From positions 992,001 to 1,056,000 of the forward strand of contig CAWJKP010000003.1 of the NCBI GenBank assembly GCA_963843465.1: a stretch of DNA of 64,000 bases, given 5' to 3'. The notes beneath the pieces were generated by a model, which did not search any database, was not told the DNA's origin, and worked only from the letters and a program-made list of their open reading frames with translations. Made by a program: the position numbers and the translations under genes. Shown here in pieces: positions 36,803-47,043 of the stretch (positions are counted from its first letter, which is position 1; each line of letters begins with the position of its first letter). This DNA comes from CAWJKP01 sp963843465 (GTDB taxonomy: Bacteria > Planctomycetota > Planctomycetia > Pirellulales > Thermoguttaceae).

Positions 36803-38286
36803 TGGGAATCAAATACACGTATCTCGGCACCCTGGCGATCGCCTGCCTGACGTGCGCCTCGGCGGCGGCGCGGGGCGATAACGTCGCGATGATCTCGCCG
36901 GGGCCCGCGGACTGGCCCCATTGGGCAGGGCCCAAGGGCAATTGCACGACCGACGAAAAGGGATTGCTCAAGGCATGGCCCAAGGAAGGTCCCGCCGTGC
37001 TCTGGAGGATCCCCGTGGGCACCGGCTCCAACCATCCTTCCGTCGCCGGCCACGATCTTTGCTTTGCGCAGTTGGACGACGATGCGCTGCACGAAACCGT
37101 CAAGTGCGTCGACGCCCAGAGCGGCAAGGAGAAATGGCACCACACTTATGAAGTGCCCCCGGTCTACAAGGTTGGTTGGGGAGAGCTGGGCGTTCGGGCA
37201 ACGCCGACGATTACCGACCAGTACGTGTATGAGGTGGGAACCTTCGGCAATGGTTTCTGCTTCCAACGCAAGACCGGGAAGATCGTCTGGCAGCACGACT
37301 TCCGCAAAGAGTCGCCCTATCTGGACGGATCGCTGAAAAACGACGGCAACCTGGAGTGGAAAGGCTTTAACGGCTCGCTGGTCCCCATCGGCGACAAGAT
37401 CGTGCTGTTCTATTGGCAGGGCGGCAACCCCGCCATTCCCGCCTGGGCCAAGACGGACGTGACCGGCAAGATGCAGGTCTTCGCCTACAGCGCCCTCACC
37501 GGCAAGGTGCTGTGGAAGTTCGAGGAAAAGTGTCCGCCCGGCACCCGCGGTCCCGGCCTGCTCACGGCCGGCGGGCTGCCCATCACGTTCCAGAAGGAAG
37601 ACTGTATCGTGATTCATGGAAATCGCCAGTGGAAGATCCTGCGACTGGCGGACGGCAAGCAGCTCTGGAGCTGGCAGTGCTGCGGGCCCAATGAAGCCCC
37701 GGCGTGGGCCAGCGGCGGACTCAATCCCCTCGGCGGCAATCTCTATCTGGATGTCCTGGACGGCTGGCAGACGTTGCTGGTCCAGTGCGATTTCTCCCAG
37801 GCGGATCCCCAGCCCAAAGTGCTCTGGTCGGGCTATCCAGTCCACGAAGCCATCACGCCGCCGGTGGTCTTGAACGGCTACGAATATGGTCTATGGGTCA
37901 ACTTTCGTCCGGAACAGTGGGAAATTTCCGGCAGCCCCGGCAAAGCCAATTTCTCGCTCCGCTGCACGGAATTGAAAACCGGCAAACTTCAATGGGCACG
38001 GTCGGGGTTCCACATGGGACTGTCGATGAGCGCCGCGGACGGGCATATTTACGTTCGCAGCCATCAGACCGTAACGCTGATCGAGGCCAATCCGAGCGCC
38101 TACGTTGAGACCGGACGGATCGAGAAGGTGCACAACCTGCGGAACGCGGGACCGCGCAGCCAAAAGGGCTTGCTGGATTGGAACATGCCGGTGATCGCCC
38201 GGGGACGGTTGTATATCCGAACGCCCGTCGAGATCATTTGCTATGACATCCGAGACCGCAGCGCCACGGACGAGGCTGCGAAGTAA
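36802..38286 (+). CDS. PQQ-like beta-propeller protein (second of pair)
   Basis: 494 residues. Signal peptide about 1-24 (YLGTLAIACLTCASAAARG). DWPHWAGPKGNCTTDEKGLL is the opening of planctomycete PQQ-binding-like proteins; repeats include VKCVDAQSGKEKWHHTYEVP, GFCFQRKTGKIVWQHDFRKE and VFAYSALTGKVLWKFEEKCP. Translationally coupled to 35423-36802 by the TAATG overlap. Possibly a pair that works together in the periplasm. Followed by a family D repeat and a convergent Gfo/Idh/MocA gene. Confidence 0.86.
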   Translation: MGIKYTYLGTLAIACLTCASAAARGDNVAMISPGPADWPHWAGPKGNCTTDEKGLLKAWPKEGPAVLWRIPVGTGSNHPSVAGHDLCFAQLDDDALHETVKCVDAQSGKEKWHHTYEVPPVYKVGWGELGVRATPTITDQYVYEVGTFGNGFCFQRKTGKIVWQHDFRKESPYLDGSLKNDGNLEWKGFNGSLVPIGDKIVLFYWQGGNPAIPAWAKTDVTGKMQVFAYSALTGKVLWKFEEKCPPGTRGPGLLTAGGLPITFQKEDCIVIHGNRQWKILRLADGKQLWSWQCCGPNEAPAWASGGLNPLGGNLYLDVLDGWQTLLVQCDFSQADPQPKVLWSGYPVHEAITPPVVLNGYEYGLWVNFRPEQWEISGSPGKANFSLRCTELKTGKLQWARSGFHMGLSMSAADGHIYVRSHQTVTLIEANPSAYVETGRIEKVHNLRNAGPRSQKGLLDWNMPVIARGRLYIRTPVEIICYDIRDRSATDEAAK

Positions 38287-38312
38287 GGAGCGCTCGATAA
38301 CCGGCAAAAGGT

Positions 38313-38476
38313 AAGCGTTCACGGCCACGTCGGGGACTGGTCCATTTTTCGGCGAGAAAGCGCTTTTCGCCGTTGCAGCGCCGAAGGGGACAGTCCCATT
38401 TTCGCGGCGATTACGGTCGTTTCCAAGGCAACACGGTCTTCGCCGCGAAAATCGGGACAGTCCCCGTGAACGCTTT
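38313..38476. repeat. Family D inverted repeat, copy 2
   Basis: Bounded by aagcgttcacgg and ccgtgaacgctt. Inside are ggggactggtccatttttcg and a second nested pair (attttcgcggcga / tcgccgcgaaaat). It lies between convergent genes and could terminate both. Confidence 0.85.
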
Positions 38477-38499
38477 CCACCTCGCTCCGGGACAGGAGG

Positions 38500-39843
38500 C
38501 TATGCGTATCCGAATTCCCACCCCTTGCGAGGCTCGCGTTTCAGCAGCGCGTTGGCCTTGTCGCTGTTGGTGAACTTGCCTTCCCGGAAATCGTAGCTGA
38601 GCTTCTGGCGGACCAGCGAGGCGACGTTGCCGACCAGCATGATCTCGACAAGCCGCGCGGAGTAATCGAAGTCGGCCGACGAGCGGCCCCCCTTGCGAAT
38701 CGCGTCGAGGAAATCGGCCTCGTGCCCCCTCACGCGCGGCAGCACGGCCTTGGGCTTGCCGACCTGCTGCATGAAGCTTTCCGGCACCAGCCGCACGCCG
38801 TCCATCCACCAGCCTGAGACGGCCGTGCCCTTCGTGCCGAAGTAGGCGCTGGGATGGTTGGCCACGGACGCGACGCGCTGGGGATCGACCGTCGGGGGCA
38901 TCGGCTTGTCGTTGTAGGTGCCCGAGCTCCAGCGCATGATGCACGGGACCATGTCGCCGCGCTGGGGGAACCTCCAGGAGACGCGGACGCCGTGCGGCCA
39001 GTTCGTCGCGCTGGGCTCTTCCCCCTCGCACTCCACTTCACAGGTGTCGGCCTCGTAGAGCTTCAGCGCCCAGACCGCGCCGTCGGCATTGTGGCAGAAC
39101 CAGTCGCCCAGCAAACCGGTGCCGTAGTCGATCCATCCGCGCCAGGCGGCCGGATGGATGCCGCTGCGGAACTCCCGCGCCTTGACCGGGCCTTGCCAAA
39201 GGTCCCAGTTGAAGCCCGCCGGCACGGCCGTCGGCTGGCCGGGGCCGCGCGAGCCGAAGTCCATCTGGTTGAAGGGCGGGCGGACGTGGGCTTCGGTCAC
39301 GTCGCCGAGGCTCCCCTGCCAGATCCACTCGCAGAGCAGGCGCACGTGCTCGCCGGAGTGGCCCTGGTTGCCCATCTGCGTGGCGACCTTTTTCGCCTTG
39401 GCCAGCTCGCCGAGCTTGCGGACCTCGTAGATATCGTGGCACAGCGGCTTCTCGCAGTAGACGGCCAGCCCGGCGTCCAGGGCGCGGACGCTGGCGGGGA
39501 AGTGATTGTGGTCGGGCGTGGCGACCCAAACGGCGTCGAGATGTTTCTGCTCGTCGAAGAGCTTGCGGTAGTCGCTATAGAGCTTCGCGTCGGCGAACCG
39601 GCTCTTGATGTTCTTGATCGCGCCGGCGGCGTGGTTGACGTCCACGTCGGCCGCCGCGACGATCTGCTCGCCGGAGGCCACGCCCACGCCCTTGCCGCCC
39701 ATGCCGCCGATGCCGACCAATCCAAAGCGGATCTTCTCGTTGGCAGAGTAGGTGCGGGCCATGGCCGCCGGGACGATCAGCACGGAGGCCGCCGCCGCTG
39801 CGCCGGCCTGGAGGAGTTTTCGACGGGTGATGGTGTGGTTCAT
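38500..39843 (-). CDS. Tat-exported Gfo/Idh/MocA family oxidoreductase
   Basis: 447 residues. Twin-arginine signal TRRKLLQAGAAAAASVLIVP with an AMA-type cleavage site near 29. Rossmann fold: KIRFGLVGIGGMGGKGVGVA, then YCEKPLCHDIYEVRKLGELA, the EKP motif of the family. The C-terminal GFO_IDH_MocA domain includes WSSGTYNDKPMPPTVDPQRV. NAD(P)-dependent sugar or inositol oxidoreductase acting in the periplasm; the cofactor would be exported with the folded protein. Single gene; no partner except the PQQ pair nearby. Confidence 0.93.
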   Translation of the reverse strand: MNHTITRRKLLQAGAAAAASVLIVPAAMARTYSANEKIRFGLVGIGGMGGKGVGVASGEQIVAAADVDVNHAAGAIKNIKSRFADAKLYSDYRKLFDEQKHLDAVWVATPDHNHFPASVRALDAGLAVYCEKPLCHDIYEVRKLGELAKAKKVATQMGNQGHSGEHVRLLCEWIWQGSLGDVTEAHVRPPFNQMDFGSRGPGQPTAVPAGFNWDLWQGPVKAREFRSGIHPAAWRGWIDYGTGLLGDWFCHNADGAVWALKLYEADTCEVECEGEEPSATNWPHGVRVSWRFPQRGDMVPCIMRWSSGTYNDKPMPPTVDPQRVASVANHPSAYFGTKGTAVSGWWMDGVRLVPESFMQQVGKPKAVLPRVRGHEADFLDAIRKGGRSSADFDYSARLVEIMLVGNVASLVRQKLSYDFREGKFTNSDKANALLKREPRKGWEFGYA

Positions 39844-40018
39844 GGTGATTTACGGACCCAAAGCGGCCCGGCCAGGTGAGGATTCCCGCGCTGCCGGTTC
39901 TACGTGCGAACGCCGCACCGACCGGAGCGAGGTCAATAAGGGCCATCTTACCACGACCGAAGCCGCCCGAAAAGCGTTTCCCGCAGGAATCGTGATCGCT
40001 TGCTCAAGATCGCCCAAA

Positions 40019-40218
40019 GTAGCAGGCACACGCCGTGTGCCGTGTAGCAGGCACACGCCGTGTGCCGTGTAGCAGGCACACGCCGTGTGCCGTGTAGCAG
40101 GCACACGCCGTGTGCCGTGTAGCAGGCACACGCCGTGTGCCGTGTAGCAGGCACACGCCGTGTGCCGTGTAGCAGGCACACGCCGTGTGCCGTGTAGCAG
40201 GCACACGCCGTGTGCCGT
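40019..40218. repeat. Eight tandem 25-bp palindromic units (family C array)
   Basis: gtagcaggcacacgccgtgt(gccgt) repeated eight times at exactly 25-bp spacing (40019, 40044 ... 40194) without spacer or variation. Each unit holds the gcacacgccgtgtgc palindrome, so the array can form a cruciform or slipped structure. It sits between the Gfo/Idh/MocA promoter region and the next gene. Confidence 0.97.
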
Positions 40219-40225
40219 CCGCCGG

Positions 40226-40394
40226 GCGCCACGGGCTTTGCCGGCGCCTCCGCAGGACTTGTCGGGAGACCGCTCCCTCGGGTAGACTGGGCAGTGCCAG
40301 GGGGACAGGTCCATGTTTTCGGCCTTGCGTCCCGCGGCCAAATGCGCTTTTTGGCCGAAAAATGGACCAGTCCCCGCCCCACCCGGAACGGTTA
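40226..40394. repeat. Family E half-element plus family D copy 3
   Basis: 40226-40262 gggcgccacgggctttgccg (half of family E) followed by family D at 40288-40394 in reverse orientation. No gene is seen in 39844-40464. Confidence 0.7.
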
Positions 40395-40464
40395 CCGTCG
40401 TCGTCTGCCGTTTTGCGGCGCGGGTATACTACCGATGGACCTCTCCCACCAGGACGTTTCCCCC

Positions 40465-42104
40465 ATGAGCCAATTGACCGTGACTATTCTCGATGGAAAC
40501 CGTGCCATCCACGGTGAGCCGCACGGGAGCGATGTCGACCTCCTGGTGGCCGCTCTCAGCGCCGAGCCGGAGACGATCGAGGAGTTCGAGGCGGCGCTTG
40601 AGCGATTCATCCAGCCAGGCACGCCCGGGCCGCTGGCCGGATGGCGCGCGGGGGTGTGCGACGAGCCTTATGATGCGGGAGTCTGCATCGTGGACCTTGC
40701 CGCCCGCCTCGTTGTGACCCAGTCGACTTATTCCACGCCCGGCCCGCGCGGCGAACTGCTCTACCGCGATCCCCAGCGCGATCTCGAGGCATGGCTTCCG
40801 TACCATGTCTCGGAGGATTGGCGGTTCACGAGCGGGATCGACGAGTGGAAGGGCCTGGCGGAATCGCGGCGGCGCCAAAGGCAATCGCTGCCGCGGCTGG
40901 AGGCCCGGCAGGTGCTCTATGGGCAGGTCTGCGAGTGCGTCGTCGCGGAATGCTTTGCGGCGAGGGGACCGATGTCGCCGGGCGAGGCATGGGCGCCGCC
41001 GGAGGGATGGTCCTTGCGGGAGCTGCCGCAGCGCGCAAGCCGGGCGAGCCCCTCAAGTCCTGCGATGCGGTGGCCGAGATCCATGCCCGCTGGCTGATGA
41101 CGCCGCGAGAGGATCTGCGTGGTCGGTCGCCCCGCGACGTGCTGCTGGACAAGAGCGACCATCTCGTCTGGGACCTGCAGGACCGCTGCCAGCAGTGGTC
41201 GATACTGGGCGCGTGCCCGGCGCCTTTGAGCCGGGAGTCGGCCGCCTTTCGTTTCGGCGGATGCGGCACGCACGAGATCGTTTTGTATTACGAGCTGGTG
41301 CGCCACCTGGTTGAGGAGTGTTGGAAGCGCGTCGTGGAGCCGGCCGCCGATGCCGCGCCGGCCGCTTCGTCCCCGGCCGACGTGCTCCCCTGGCTGCGTC
41401 AAGTCCAGGACCAGTGGCTGAACGAGCCGGATTGGGAAGACCTCAGCGGCCGAACCCCCGCCGCGGCGATCCTCAGCGAGCGCCAGCGGATTCCCATGAC
41501 CTGCTCGGGCGAAGAGGCCATGGTCGACGACGATTGCCCCTTGTGCCAGATGCTCGCCGATAGCCCGCAGCCGATGTTCTGGCATCTCGACGGCTGCAAC
41601 ATGGACGACGATTTCCCCTTTTCCATGTACTGCCGCACGCGGCCGGAGTGGGAGAAGGAGCAGCGCGAGCAGGAGGAGTTCCACCGCAAGTTCGACGAGG
41701 AGTGGAAACAGAGGCAAGCCGGTTCGCCGGACGCCTCGCCGTGGGATGAAGAGGCCGGGTCGCCCTCGATCTGGACCAAGAGCTACTCGAATCCCGAGGC
41801 GCCCGGCAGCAGCCCGTTTATCCGGCTCTTCGGCATCGGTTGCCACGTCGCCGAGCTGGGATCGGACTTGAAGACTCTGCCGGACACGCGCGCGCTGGTG
41901 GAATCGTTGAATCGCCAATTCGGCAATTTGCAAGCGGCGCTGGAAGATCCGTCTGCTTCACTGCTCGAATCCGTTGCCGAGCGATTCTGCCAGGAACTCG
42001 CCGCGGCGGCCGAAGCGCATCCTGATCTAGCGGAAAAGTGTGCCGACCTTGAACGTCAGCTCCGCGAGTTTGCGGCGGATGTGTCGGGCGATGAGGTTCC
42101 GTAG
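40465..42104 (+). CDS. Uncharacterised protein with duplicated motif, one frameshift
   Basis: Start ATG 40465 (MSQLTVTILDGNRAIHGEPH). The frame changes near 41035; together about 546 residues. A motif of the form W-x-M/N-x-P-x-x-DL-x-GR-(S/T)P occurs twice: HARWLMTPREDLRGRSPRDV and QDQWLNEPDWEDLSGRTPAA. A central acidic part contains MVDDDCPLCQMLADSPQPMF, a possible metal site, and FEFSMYC-like cysteines. The C-terminal helix looks like a coiled coil (AEKCADLERQLREFAADV). Family not recognised. The gene ends next to a convergent gene (2 bp gap). The indel is probably an assembly error. Confidence 0.6.
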
Positions 42105-42105
42105 G

Positions 42106-44195
42106 TCAGTTGATTCTATAGGGAGATTCGCCCCGCAGCACGTCGCCTGTCTTCTCGTTCTCCGGTGGCGCCCGGCGGACTGCGTAGACTTCGAACCTGC
42201 CCAGGCCGGCACTGACGGTTGAACTGCTGACCTTGTCGATGGTCAGCTTGATCCAAGTCACCGTTTTGGGCGGGAAGGCGATTACCGTCGCAGCCTGGCC
42301 GTCGTTCTGCAGCCGGCCCACGGGCAGGGTGCTGCCGTCGCTGAAGGCCAGCACTGCCGACAGCACCTGGTCCCGCGTGTGGAGCTTGTCGTAGAGCCGG
42401 ACCATGCCGATGGTCTTCGGGGCGCCCCAGTCGAGCCGGATCCACTCGCCCTTAGCGCCCGCCGCCGACCATTGGCTGGCCTCGTCCAGCGCGCAGCCGC
42501 GGATGGCCCTGGCGGCCTCGCCGGATGAAGCGGTGGCGGTCGACTCCGGCGCAATGTTGACGCCCTCGTCGTAGGTCGGCTCGCGCGAGACGGCCAGGTA
42601 GTCGATCATCAGGCCGGCGGCGGAATCGCCCTGGTCCCGGCGGATCTCGAAGGCGTTGGCGCCGTGGTTCAGGAAATAGATGTCGCTGCGGTCGGTCCAG
42701 TCGAGCCCGGGCGGGCAGTCGCTGCCGTTCTCGGAGAACTTCACCCGCTTCGCCTTCCGGCCGTTGACGTAGATGCTCATCACGTTGCCGTTGACCTTCG
42801 GCGACGTGTACCTGATCCGCACGATGTGCCAGCCGGCGCCGTGGACGTTGTTGAGATCGAAGACGGCCCGGTCGCCGGGCCTGGCGAAGTTCTCGATGTA
42901 ACCGCTCCCCGAGCAGCCCGGATAGCCCGACGCGGCCCGTGCGCCGGTCAGCGTGGCGGCCTCGGCCTCGTAGATGTCCACCGCGCCGGTCGAGAGGTAC
43001 AGCGGCATGTAGAGGAACCCGTAGTACCACAGGTCGCCCTTGTACTCGCCGCTGAACGTGTACCATGTCTTCCGGCCGTCGCCCGACGTGAACTTGTTGG
43101 CCATCAGCATGTTCCAGCCCGCGCGGCCCCAGATGCCGTAGCTCAAGGTCTGCTTCCAAGGCCCCCACGGGTGCTCGGCGCTGTAGATCTCGAAGCGCGT
43201 CTTCAGGCTGTTTTCCGGGCTCTTGGCCGCCCTGTACGCCTGGGCTCCGGTCGCGAGATAGCGATTCAGGCCGAAGTTGTAGACGACGTTCATGAAGCCG
43301 GCACTCGGCCCGGCGAAGATGATTTTGCCGGCGCCCGCCGCGCGCGTGACCAACTGGAGTCGAGCATGCCGTCCAGCGGCGCGCCCTCGTAGTACTGGAA
43401 GTCGGCCTTGTTCAGCCCGGCGAGCTTCTCCCGCGGCACCCGTGCCAGATACTCGCCGGCCGTGAGGTAGACGTACCGGTCGGCACGATCCACCGCCGGG
43501 GCGGCGCCGCCCTTGCCGTACTGAACGAAGGTGAGCCAGCTCCAGGGGAGCGCCGGGAACATGACCTTGGCTCCGGTCGGCAGCGGGGCGTTCTTCCGGC
43601 CGAGGTGGTCGAACCAGTTGCGGCCGCCGTCCGATGACTTGATGATCGAGGAGTCCAACGGCGGCCACAGCGCCGCGGTCGGGCTCCAGGCGTGCCGGAT
43701 CTGATAGATGACGCCGTCCTGCTCGTAGAGCGACGAGGTGTAACCGTGCAGCCCCTCGCACTTGCTGTTGGGCATGGTCGCGCCCCGCGAGCCGGGGTTG
43801 AGGTTGACCCCGCGGAAGCCGTCGGTCGACTCGTTGGGGTTGCCGGCGAGCATGCACAGGCAGTTCCGCAGCATGACATTCTTATGGCCGGGGTCCTCGA
43901 AGCCAAGCCCGTCGTCGACATTGACGTACAGGGTATCGTCGCCCGCCCACGTGGTGTACCAGGTGTCGCCGGAGGGAGCCGTGCCGAACCCGCCGCCCTT
44001 GCCCATAGGCCGGCCGCCGTCGCTGGTGTCGTGGATCTCGCCGAAGGCCGCCGCAGTGATCTCCTCGCCTGCCGGCGCGCCGCCGGCGCCCCCTGCCGCC
44101 ACGGCGGCTGTAATGACCACGGCCCCTTCGAGCAGCGCGGCTAGCGGGACCAGCAGCAGGGTGGTGACAGTGAAGAAACGGCTGATTTCCGGCAT
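42106..44195 (-). CDS. Secreted multidomain protein with CBM-like and discoidin-like domains, one frameshift
   Basis: Start ATG 44195, GGAGG upstream, then a hydrophobic signal (FFTVTTLLLVPLAALLEGAV). The N-terminal half (GTAPSGDTWYTTWAGDDTLY, NCLCMLAGNPNESTDGFRGV) resembles a DUF4185/sialidase-like beta-propeller. The frame switches near 43350 and then gives FMNVVYNFGLNRYLATGAQA, a CBM35/6-like domain (VDIYEAEAATLTGARAASGY) about 42620-42990, and an F5/8-type C domain ending VTWIKLTIDKVSSSTVSAGL. Binds and perhaps acts on extracellular glycans. Breakpoint likely sequence error. Confidence 0.75.
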
Positions 44196-44296
44196 CAGAT
44201 CGCCTCCAAAGCACTTCTTCGGACGCCCACGCATCACCAAGGTAACTCCTTTCGAGCCGTCCGAAAAGATAGGACTCACCAAGCGGCTGAGACCGT

Positions 44297-44450
44297 GTGC
44301 CACTGGCTCCGCCAGTGCTTTGGGCGCGTTGACCTTGCGGCGTGTTGTCAGTGCAAAGGGGCAACTGCCGTCAACAGAATCACGGCTTGCCCGAGCGGGC
44401 CATCTCCCGATAAGTCCTACGGAGGCACTGGCAGAGCCAGGGCACCCGGC
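44297..44450. repeat. Family E inverted repeat, copy 3
   Basis: Outer gtgccactggctccgccagt and ggaggcactggcagagccag(ggcac), with gttgaccttgcggcgtgttg and gccatctcccgataagtcct inside, as at 11543. In the divergent-to-tandem gap 44196-44607, where no gene is seen. Confidence 0.8.
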
Positions 44451-44607
44451 GATTCAGTTGTCGCCCTCCGTTCGAGGCCACGGAACCAGCGAAATGTGTG
44501 CCGCTTACATTGAGGAATCCGGGTGCAGGGGCGTACCCGGCCAACTTGGCTGAGCGTAACGCGATCGGCAATCCGCCCGTAATGTCCGCGCCCGGTTCAT
44601 CTCCCTG

Positions 44608-45537
44608 TCAGGCATCCCTCTTCACCCATGTGATCTCATCCCACCGTCTTCCAATGGTAACCAAGAACTCCGAAGTCGCCGCCGGGAAATTGTCGCTCAG
44701 CACAGTATACTCAAGTACGAACTCGCCGGGCCCCTGAACGTGAAAGCGGTATTCGTCGGAATCCGTGAAAAAAGCAAAGTTCAACACGGGAGGTTCCCTT
44801 TCGAGCACGTAGAATCCATCGAACGGGCGATTTGTGCCTGCTGCGATGGAAACGCTCGGATACCTATACCCCGTCCATTTCAGCTCAACGGTTCTCGGCC
44901 GACGTTCCTCATGCGACGAGCAACAGACAGTCTTGTTCAGATACACAGTGCAATTTCGCGCTGTCTTTTCCCGATGCAAGTTCTTAACGTGCACCGGGTA
45001 CCATCGTGCAAGCTGCCTCGCTCCGAGATGAGTAAGCGCTTTCGACGGTTCACCCCGCTCCAGGGAAAGAAGGCTGCGCCAATCCGGCCGCCAGTTCCGC
45101 TCTTGTTTTTGTATTTCTCTTGCAACAACGGCGTGTAGCGTGTTGCGATCGGTGAAGGGAATACAATTGCCCTGCAAGAAGCCAAGTACGCCGTCGAGCT
45201 CCTTTACGCCTTTTTCCTGGAATGCAAGCACTGGAATGTCCAGATACGATGCGATGGCGAGTTCCTGGTTGGAAAACAACGAGCCGCGATGTTCCGCGCT
45301 TGCAGTAGTGCCCAGCTTCTCGCGCTTGAAGTCGACAAATAGGAAGTACTCGGACGATGAAAGCTGGGCGAAAATATTTTCCTTGAGCCCCCTCAGTGAC
45401 TGCTCCTGAACTCCAACATAGGGGTCGAATCCGGCGTCGCGCAAGGTTGCGGCGATGGCTTCGGCGACCTTTCTCTCGTCGGTCTCGGCGTTTTGTCCGC
45501 AGCTCAAGAAAACACGCGCTGGTCCAGGATCAGCCAT
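44608..45537 (-). CDS. TIR-like domain protein with C-terminal beta domain
   Basis: 309 residues. 1-150: VFLSCGQNAETDERKVAEAI, then GFDPYVGVQEQSLRGLKENI, FAQLSSSEYFLFVDFKREKL and LFSNQELAIASYLDIPVLAF. This follows the TIR fold order with a candidate catalytic Glu in NQELAIAS, the position of the NADase Glu in TIR enzymes. 195-309: basic, beta-rich and Cys-containing (NKTVCCSSHEERRPRTVELK, EFVLEYTVLSDNFPAATSEF), unlike known TIR partners. No neighbour of a known TIR-based defence operon is present. A stress or effector role is possible. The fold call is mine and not searched. Confidence 0.55.
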   Translation of the reverse strand: MADPGPARVFLSCGQNAETDERKVAEAIAATLRDAGFDPYVGVQEQSLRGLKENIFAQLSSSEYFLFVDFKREKLGTTASAEHRGSLFSNQELAIASYLDIPVLAFQEKGVKELDGVLGFLQGNCIPFTDRNTLHAVVAREIQKQERNWRPDWRSLLSLERGEPSKALTHLGARQLARWYPVHVKNLHREKTARNCTVYLNKTVCCSSHEERRPRTVELKWTGYRYPSVSIAAGTNRPFDGFYVLEREPPVLNFAFFTDSDEYRFHVQGPGEFVLEYTVLSDNFPAATSEFLVTIGRRWDEITWVKRDA

Positions 45538-45893
45538 GTTACCACCAATTCTTAGCCTTTTACCCGAGGGGGTTCATTCACGGCACAGGTGCCGTCACCC
45601 TTAATTTAGCGGGCTACCGCTGGGAGTCAAGATACGTTCGTTCTTCGCAACGACCACCTCGCCCTCGGCGCCACGGTGATCTCGGCACCGAGCCATTCCG
45701 GAATTGCCGTCTCGGAAATCAAGACAGCGAGAACCCATGAGAATCGAGGTTCTCGACGAAGACGGCCCGATTAAACCACCTGGACTTCCCATATCTGGTA
45801 GCCGTCGACTTTTCTTGAAACATTGGATCGCGTGACCGCCCCCGTGCGTGCCAACACCGCGAAATTAGAGCTATCGCAGCCACCGGCGGCTGT
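45538..45893. other. Gap without a recognisable gene
   Basis: 356 bp between the TIR-like gene and the MazEF-type pair. Short frames only. No palindrome of the named families. Confidence 0.5.
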
Positions 45894-46247
45894 CTAAGGC
45901 AAGTCGAGTGCAGCTTTGAGGCACTCATTGACCCGCTGCGTCAGGGAAGTGGAGAGTTCACCGATCTTGGTAATGACCAACCGCTGATCGTAGGTCAGCA
46001 AATTCTCGCACTGGATCATTGAGTTCTGTCGCAGTCCGGCCTCACCGCCTTCCGGCGTGGAAATGTCGATGAACAACTGGGTGGCCGACGCCCGGTGCGT
46101 CGAGCGACTGATGGCGGCCAGAATCGTATCCGTGATCCGGCGATTGAGGGCGTCCGCCTGCACGACCAAAGCGGGCCGGACTTTGCTGCCCGCTCGATCG
46201 CTGAACGGGTAATCGACAAGGACAACGTCGCCACGGGATAGGCTCAT
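45894..46247 (-). CDS. MazF/PemK-type endoribonuclease toxin
   Basis: 117 residues. MSLSRGDVVLVDYPFSDRAG then SKVRPALVVQADALNRRITD, the MazF family start. The conserved Ser/Thr-Arg region follows, and SMIQCENLLTYDQRLVITKI near the C-terminus. A ribosome-independent mRNA interferase fold; target site unknown. The ATG overlaps the antitoxin stop by four bases (46244-46247). Confidence 0.9.
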   Translation of the reverse strand: MSLSRGDVVLVDYPFSDRAGSKVRPALVVQADALNRRITDTILAAISRSTHRASATQLFIDISTPEGGEAGLRQNSMIQCENLLTYDQRLVITKIGELSTSLTQRVNECLKAALDLP

Positions 46248-46504
46248 GGCTCGCGGCGAGGATCAAGCTCGTCGTAAACGTCCATTTCCGGGTCGTCCCA
46301 GCCGGCGCGTTTTCCGAACTGCTGGAGCTGGAACAGCCGCTCCTGCTCGGTCACCGGGTCCTCTTCGAACAAGGACTTGAATCGCTCGTACACCTCCGCC
46401 CGCACGAGAACGAACGTTGCGCTCTGCGCGGGATCGCTCACCCGCACGGGAAGCTCGCCCCTCCGTACTTGGGCCCACTGTTCTTCGGTAAGCTGGATTG
46501 TCAT
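46244..46504 (-). CDS. Antitoxin of the MazF-type toxin
   Basis: 86 residues from ATG 46504. IQLTEEQWAQVRRGELPVRV, then PAQSATFVLVRAEVYERFKS and an acidic C-terminus (EMDVYDELDPRREP). It is not a classical MazE fold but resembles DUF2281-like/plasmid-type partners of MazF. Same strand, overlapping the toxin. Longer upstream frames contain family A sequence. Confidence 0.75.
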   Translation of the reverse strand: MTIQLTEEQWAQVRRGELPVRVSDPAQSATFVLVRAEVYERFKSLFEEDPVTEQERLFQLQQFGKRAGWDDPEMDVYDELDPRREP

Positions 46505-46622
46505 AGACTGATTCCCCCCAAAAGCTAGCGCCATCCTACACCGGTTAGGCTCGCGTGACAACGAGCCCTGGGCCGCCCGCGCTAATGCCGCCTGCTCCCG
46601 CACAACTCGTGGGGGCCACCCA

Positions 46623-46675
46623 GTACTCCTCTCGCTCCGCGAGAGGGATGGCGTCACGCGGAGCGTGACGAGTAC
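46623..46675. repeat. Family A palindrome, copy 4
   Basis: 53 bp, first half ctctcgctccgcgagag. Its right flank (acggaagttattctttagcc, then gctacgcgccggaatggct) is shared with copy 5, so these two copies belong to a longer repeat of about 95 bp. The rest of the gap 46505-47043 holds no gene that I can support. Confidence 0.9.
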
Positions 46676-47043
46676 GGAAGTTATTCTTTAGCCGCTACGC
46701 GCCGGAATGGCTTGTTTCACGCGCCACGGGTAATTGGCACGGTCAATGTCTGTCCGGCGGCATCGCGTTTCCCAGCGCGCCGGTGTGTCGCGCTGACGCG
46801 CGCAAGAAGTTGCTCAAACGGAGCCTCAAGTTTCAACGGCGGCGTCCTGGCGATGTCGCCGGCGCGCCAGGGGGAGTTCGTGCCCAGGGAGAACCGGCCT
46901 TAAAAGCGCTATGCGTAGTCCATTTTATCTCGTTCCGAAACAGATCCTACGAATGACGATGCGAAAGAGCTGCGGAGCCGATAGACATAAGGGTAGGGGG
47001 TCACTCCCGTGACGTGTGGCGTGTCGCAGATGGAGGCAAGCAG

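Noticed and set aside
40019..40218. CRISPR-like array of 25-bp repeats
   Set aside because: No spacers at all; exact tandem palindromes.
46712..46903. Short plus-strand frame in the gap after the MazEF-type pair
   Set aside because: No family resemblance or RBS; sequence is Arg/Ser-rich.
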